Source of the DNA: Kineosporia babensis
GTDB taxonomy: Bacteria > Actinomycetota > Actinomycetes > Actinomycetales > Kineosporiaceae
Reading direction: 5' to 3'
Assembly: GCF_021129305.1 (NCBI RefSeq)
Contig: NZ_JAJOMB010000024.1
Coordinates: 62,001-126,000, forward strand
DNA length: 64,000 nucleotides
The notes beneath the pieces were generated by a model. It worked only from the letters and a program-made list of their open reading frames with translations, was not told the DNA's origin and searched no databases. The position numbers were made by a program, and so were the translations under genes. This document shows, in pieces, positions 63,132-64,000 of the stretch (within the stretch, counting starts at the first letter, position 1; every line of letters begins with the position of its first letter).

Positions 63132-64000
63132 ATGCCGGCCGATATCCAGAGGCTCGCAGCGGATCCTGACCTGCTACCTCTGTGGCAAGCGGTACACGAC
63201 CGCCTCGCCTCGGGATCAAAGTCTACGGAACTGGCTACGATTCGAATCAGAAGTCTCAACCGGGCCGGAATTTCGGTTCTCCGATCCTATCTCGACACGA
63301 CACCCCGTCATCGGCGGGGAAGCTCATCGGTCCGCGTGAAGGCAGGCGACACCGTGGTGTCTCTGCGTGAGCTTCTCGACAGGTTTGAACTCTCGCCCGA
63401 AGTTCTTCCGTCGCTCGTGGTTCAGGCAGTCGGTCGACCCATCGTCGATCGCAGCGAAGCGGCGCGCCAGGCAAGGAGTCTGAGAGACGAGGTGTGGGAC
63501 TTCGCGCGACAGAGACTCCACCGTGTGCCTGGACTCGTCGCGAGCATGCGGAGCGCTGGTTTTGGAGAAGACGAAGCACCCACCCGGCGCCAGATCGACG
63601 CACTGGGAGAGATTCTCGATCAGGTGCCCATACGCCGAAAAGTCAGCCTTGCAAAGCTCAGTCATGATGTCGCCCAAGACCCGCACTACTTTGATTTGGA
63701 CACTCTGGCAGGTAAGCGACTGGTGTTGGCGGTTGCCGAAGCCCTCGCCGTCGAGGCGCCTGAGCGTCCTGATCTTGTTCGATCGCTTCTGGGGAAGGCC
63801 GGAATCATTGGGGATCGCTTTTCCGCAACCGTTTTGGTCATGAACGCAGAAACAACCGGGAGTGGGGTCATCGATCGCCGCCTGCGAGAGGCAGTTGGCC
63901 CTGTCTCTCTGAACCTCTTCGACTTGACGGAGACACCACCCACCTTTGCGCGGCAGACCCTGACCGTCGTCGAAAACCCCTCAGTAATAGAACAAGCCGT
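63132..64000 (+). CDS. jetD: Wadjet JetD nuclease (DUF2399/TIGR02679 type), cut by window end
   Basis: The visible 289 residues begin PADIQRLAADPDLLPLWQAV and include RAGISVLRSYLDT, TVVSLRELLDRFELS and ARQARSLRDEVWDF. They end in LTVVENPSVIEQA at the start of the Toprim domain, where the Glu of VVEN is the expected metal-binding residue. JetD is the nuclease that cuts the plasmid once the motor stalls. The family is about 400 residues, so roughly the last quarter lies outside the window. The ATG at 63132 is one base after the jetC stop. Confidence 0.87.
   Translation, partial: MPADIQRLAADPDLLPLWQAVHDRLASGSKSTELATIRIRSLNRAGISVLRSYLDTTPRHRRGSSSVRVKAGDTVVSLRELLDRFELSPEVLPSLVVQAVGRPIVDRSEAARQARSLRDEVWDFARQRLHRVPGLVASMRSAGFGEDEAPTRRQIDALGEILDQVPIRRKVSLAKLSHDVAQDPHYFDLDTLAGKRLVLAVAEALAVEAPERPDLVRSLLGKAGIIGDRFSATVLVMNAETTGSGVIDRRLREAVGPVSLNLFDLTETPPTFARQTLTVVENPSVIEQA

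Noticed and set aside
1-64000. CRISPR array or retron-type repeat
   Set aside because: No regularly spaced direct repeats and no reverse transcriptase or Cas gene were seen; TnpB at 20313 is the only Cas-related protein.

Overview
The window is GC-rich DNA with strong third-position GC bias, GTG and TTG starts, MmyB-type XRE regulators, DGPF/ECF42 modules, a StrR-type regulator and Wadjet genes. This points to an actinomycete chromosome (accessory arm). I cannot name the genus from sequence alone.

1-11.2 kb is the right edge of a specialised-metabolite gene cluster for a glycosylated product. It holds dTDP-glucose 4,6-dehydratase (cut by the window edge), a DesI-like sugar 4-aminotransferase, a NanM-type sugar O-methyltransferase and a GT1-fold glycosyltransferase. 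A tailoring block follows: sulfotransferase, carboxymuconolactone-decarboxylase-like protein, class I amidotransferase-like protein, FAD monooxygenase and HemY-like oxidase. A StrR/NovG-family ParB-like regulator closes the cluster. A partial StrR-type operator lies in the divergent promoter region at 6.37 kb.

12.2-32.6 kb is a collection of small redox and regulatory loci: an ECF42 sigma factor with its DGPF partner and two DHFR-like reductases, an aldo/keto reductase, SDRs, MmyB-type XRE regulators, a NADAR protein, an MFS exporter coupled to a FAD monooxygenase, a two-component system, LysR/SDR, a tyrosine phosphatase and a Gfo/Idh oxidoreductase. A 2.4-kb IS5-family element (19.4-21.8 kb) with perfect 18-bp ends carries a TnpB RNA-guided nuclease gene. 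It splits a decayed 3-dehydroshikimate dehydratase-like gene.

32.7-40.9 kb holds gene remnants (epoxide hydrolase, NACHT-type tail, ABC transporter, LuxR). They flank the most unusual locus of the window: two overlapping genes (34.06-39.53 kb), each encoding an N-terminal TIR or TIR-like domain, one transmembrane helix and a large beta-propeller. One TIR keeps a candidate catalytic Glu, the other does not. The charge pattern predicts a cytoplasmic TIR and an extracytoplasmic propeller, which would be a receptor-like pair.

40.9-47.9 kb: a PAP2 phosphatase, a large internally duplicated membrane protein with a divergent TetR gene and twin operators, a MarR regulator, and a three-gene operon led by a secreted toxin-like protein resembling the SAR2788 family.

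48.4-52.4 kb is a transposon graveyard (DUF6431 gene, decayed IS5-type and IS1380 transposases) around a lipoprotein subtilase.

52.85 kb to the window end is an integrated element. A tRNA 3' end with its own terminator marks the attachment site, followed by a tyrosine integrase and a jetABCD operon that I assign to Wadjet type III (anti-plasmid SMC system), with JetD cut by the window edge.
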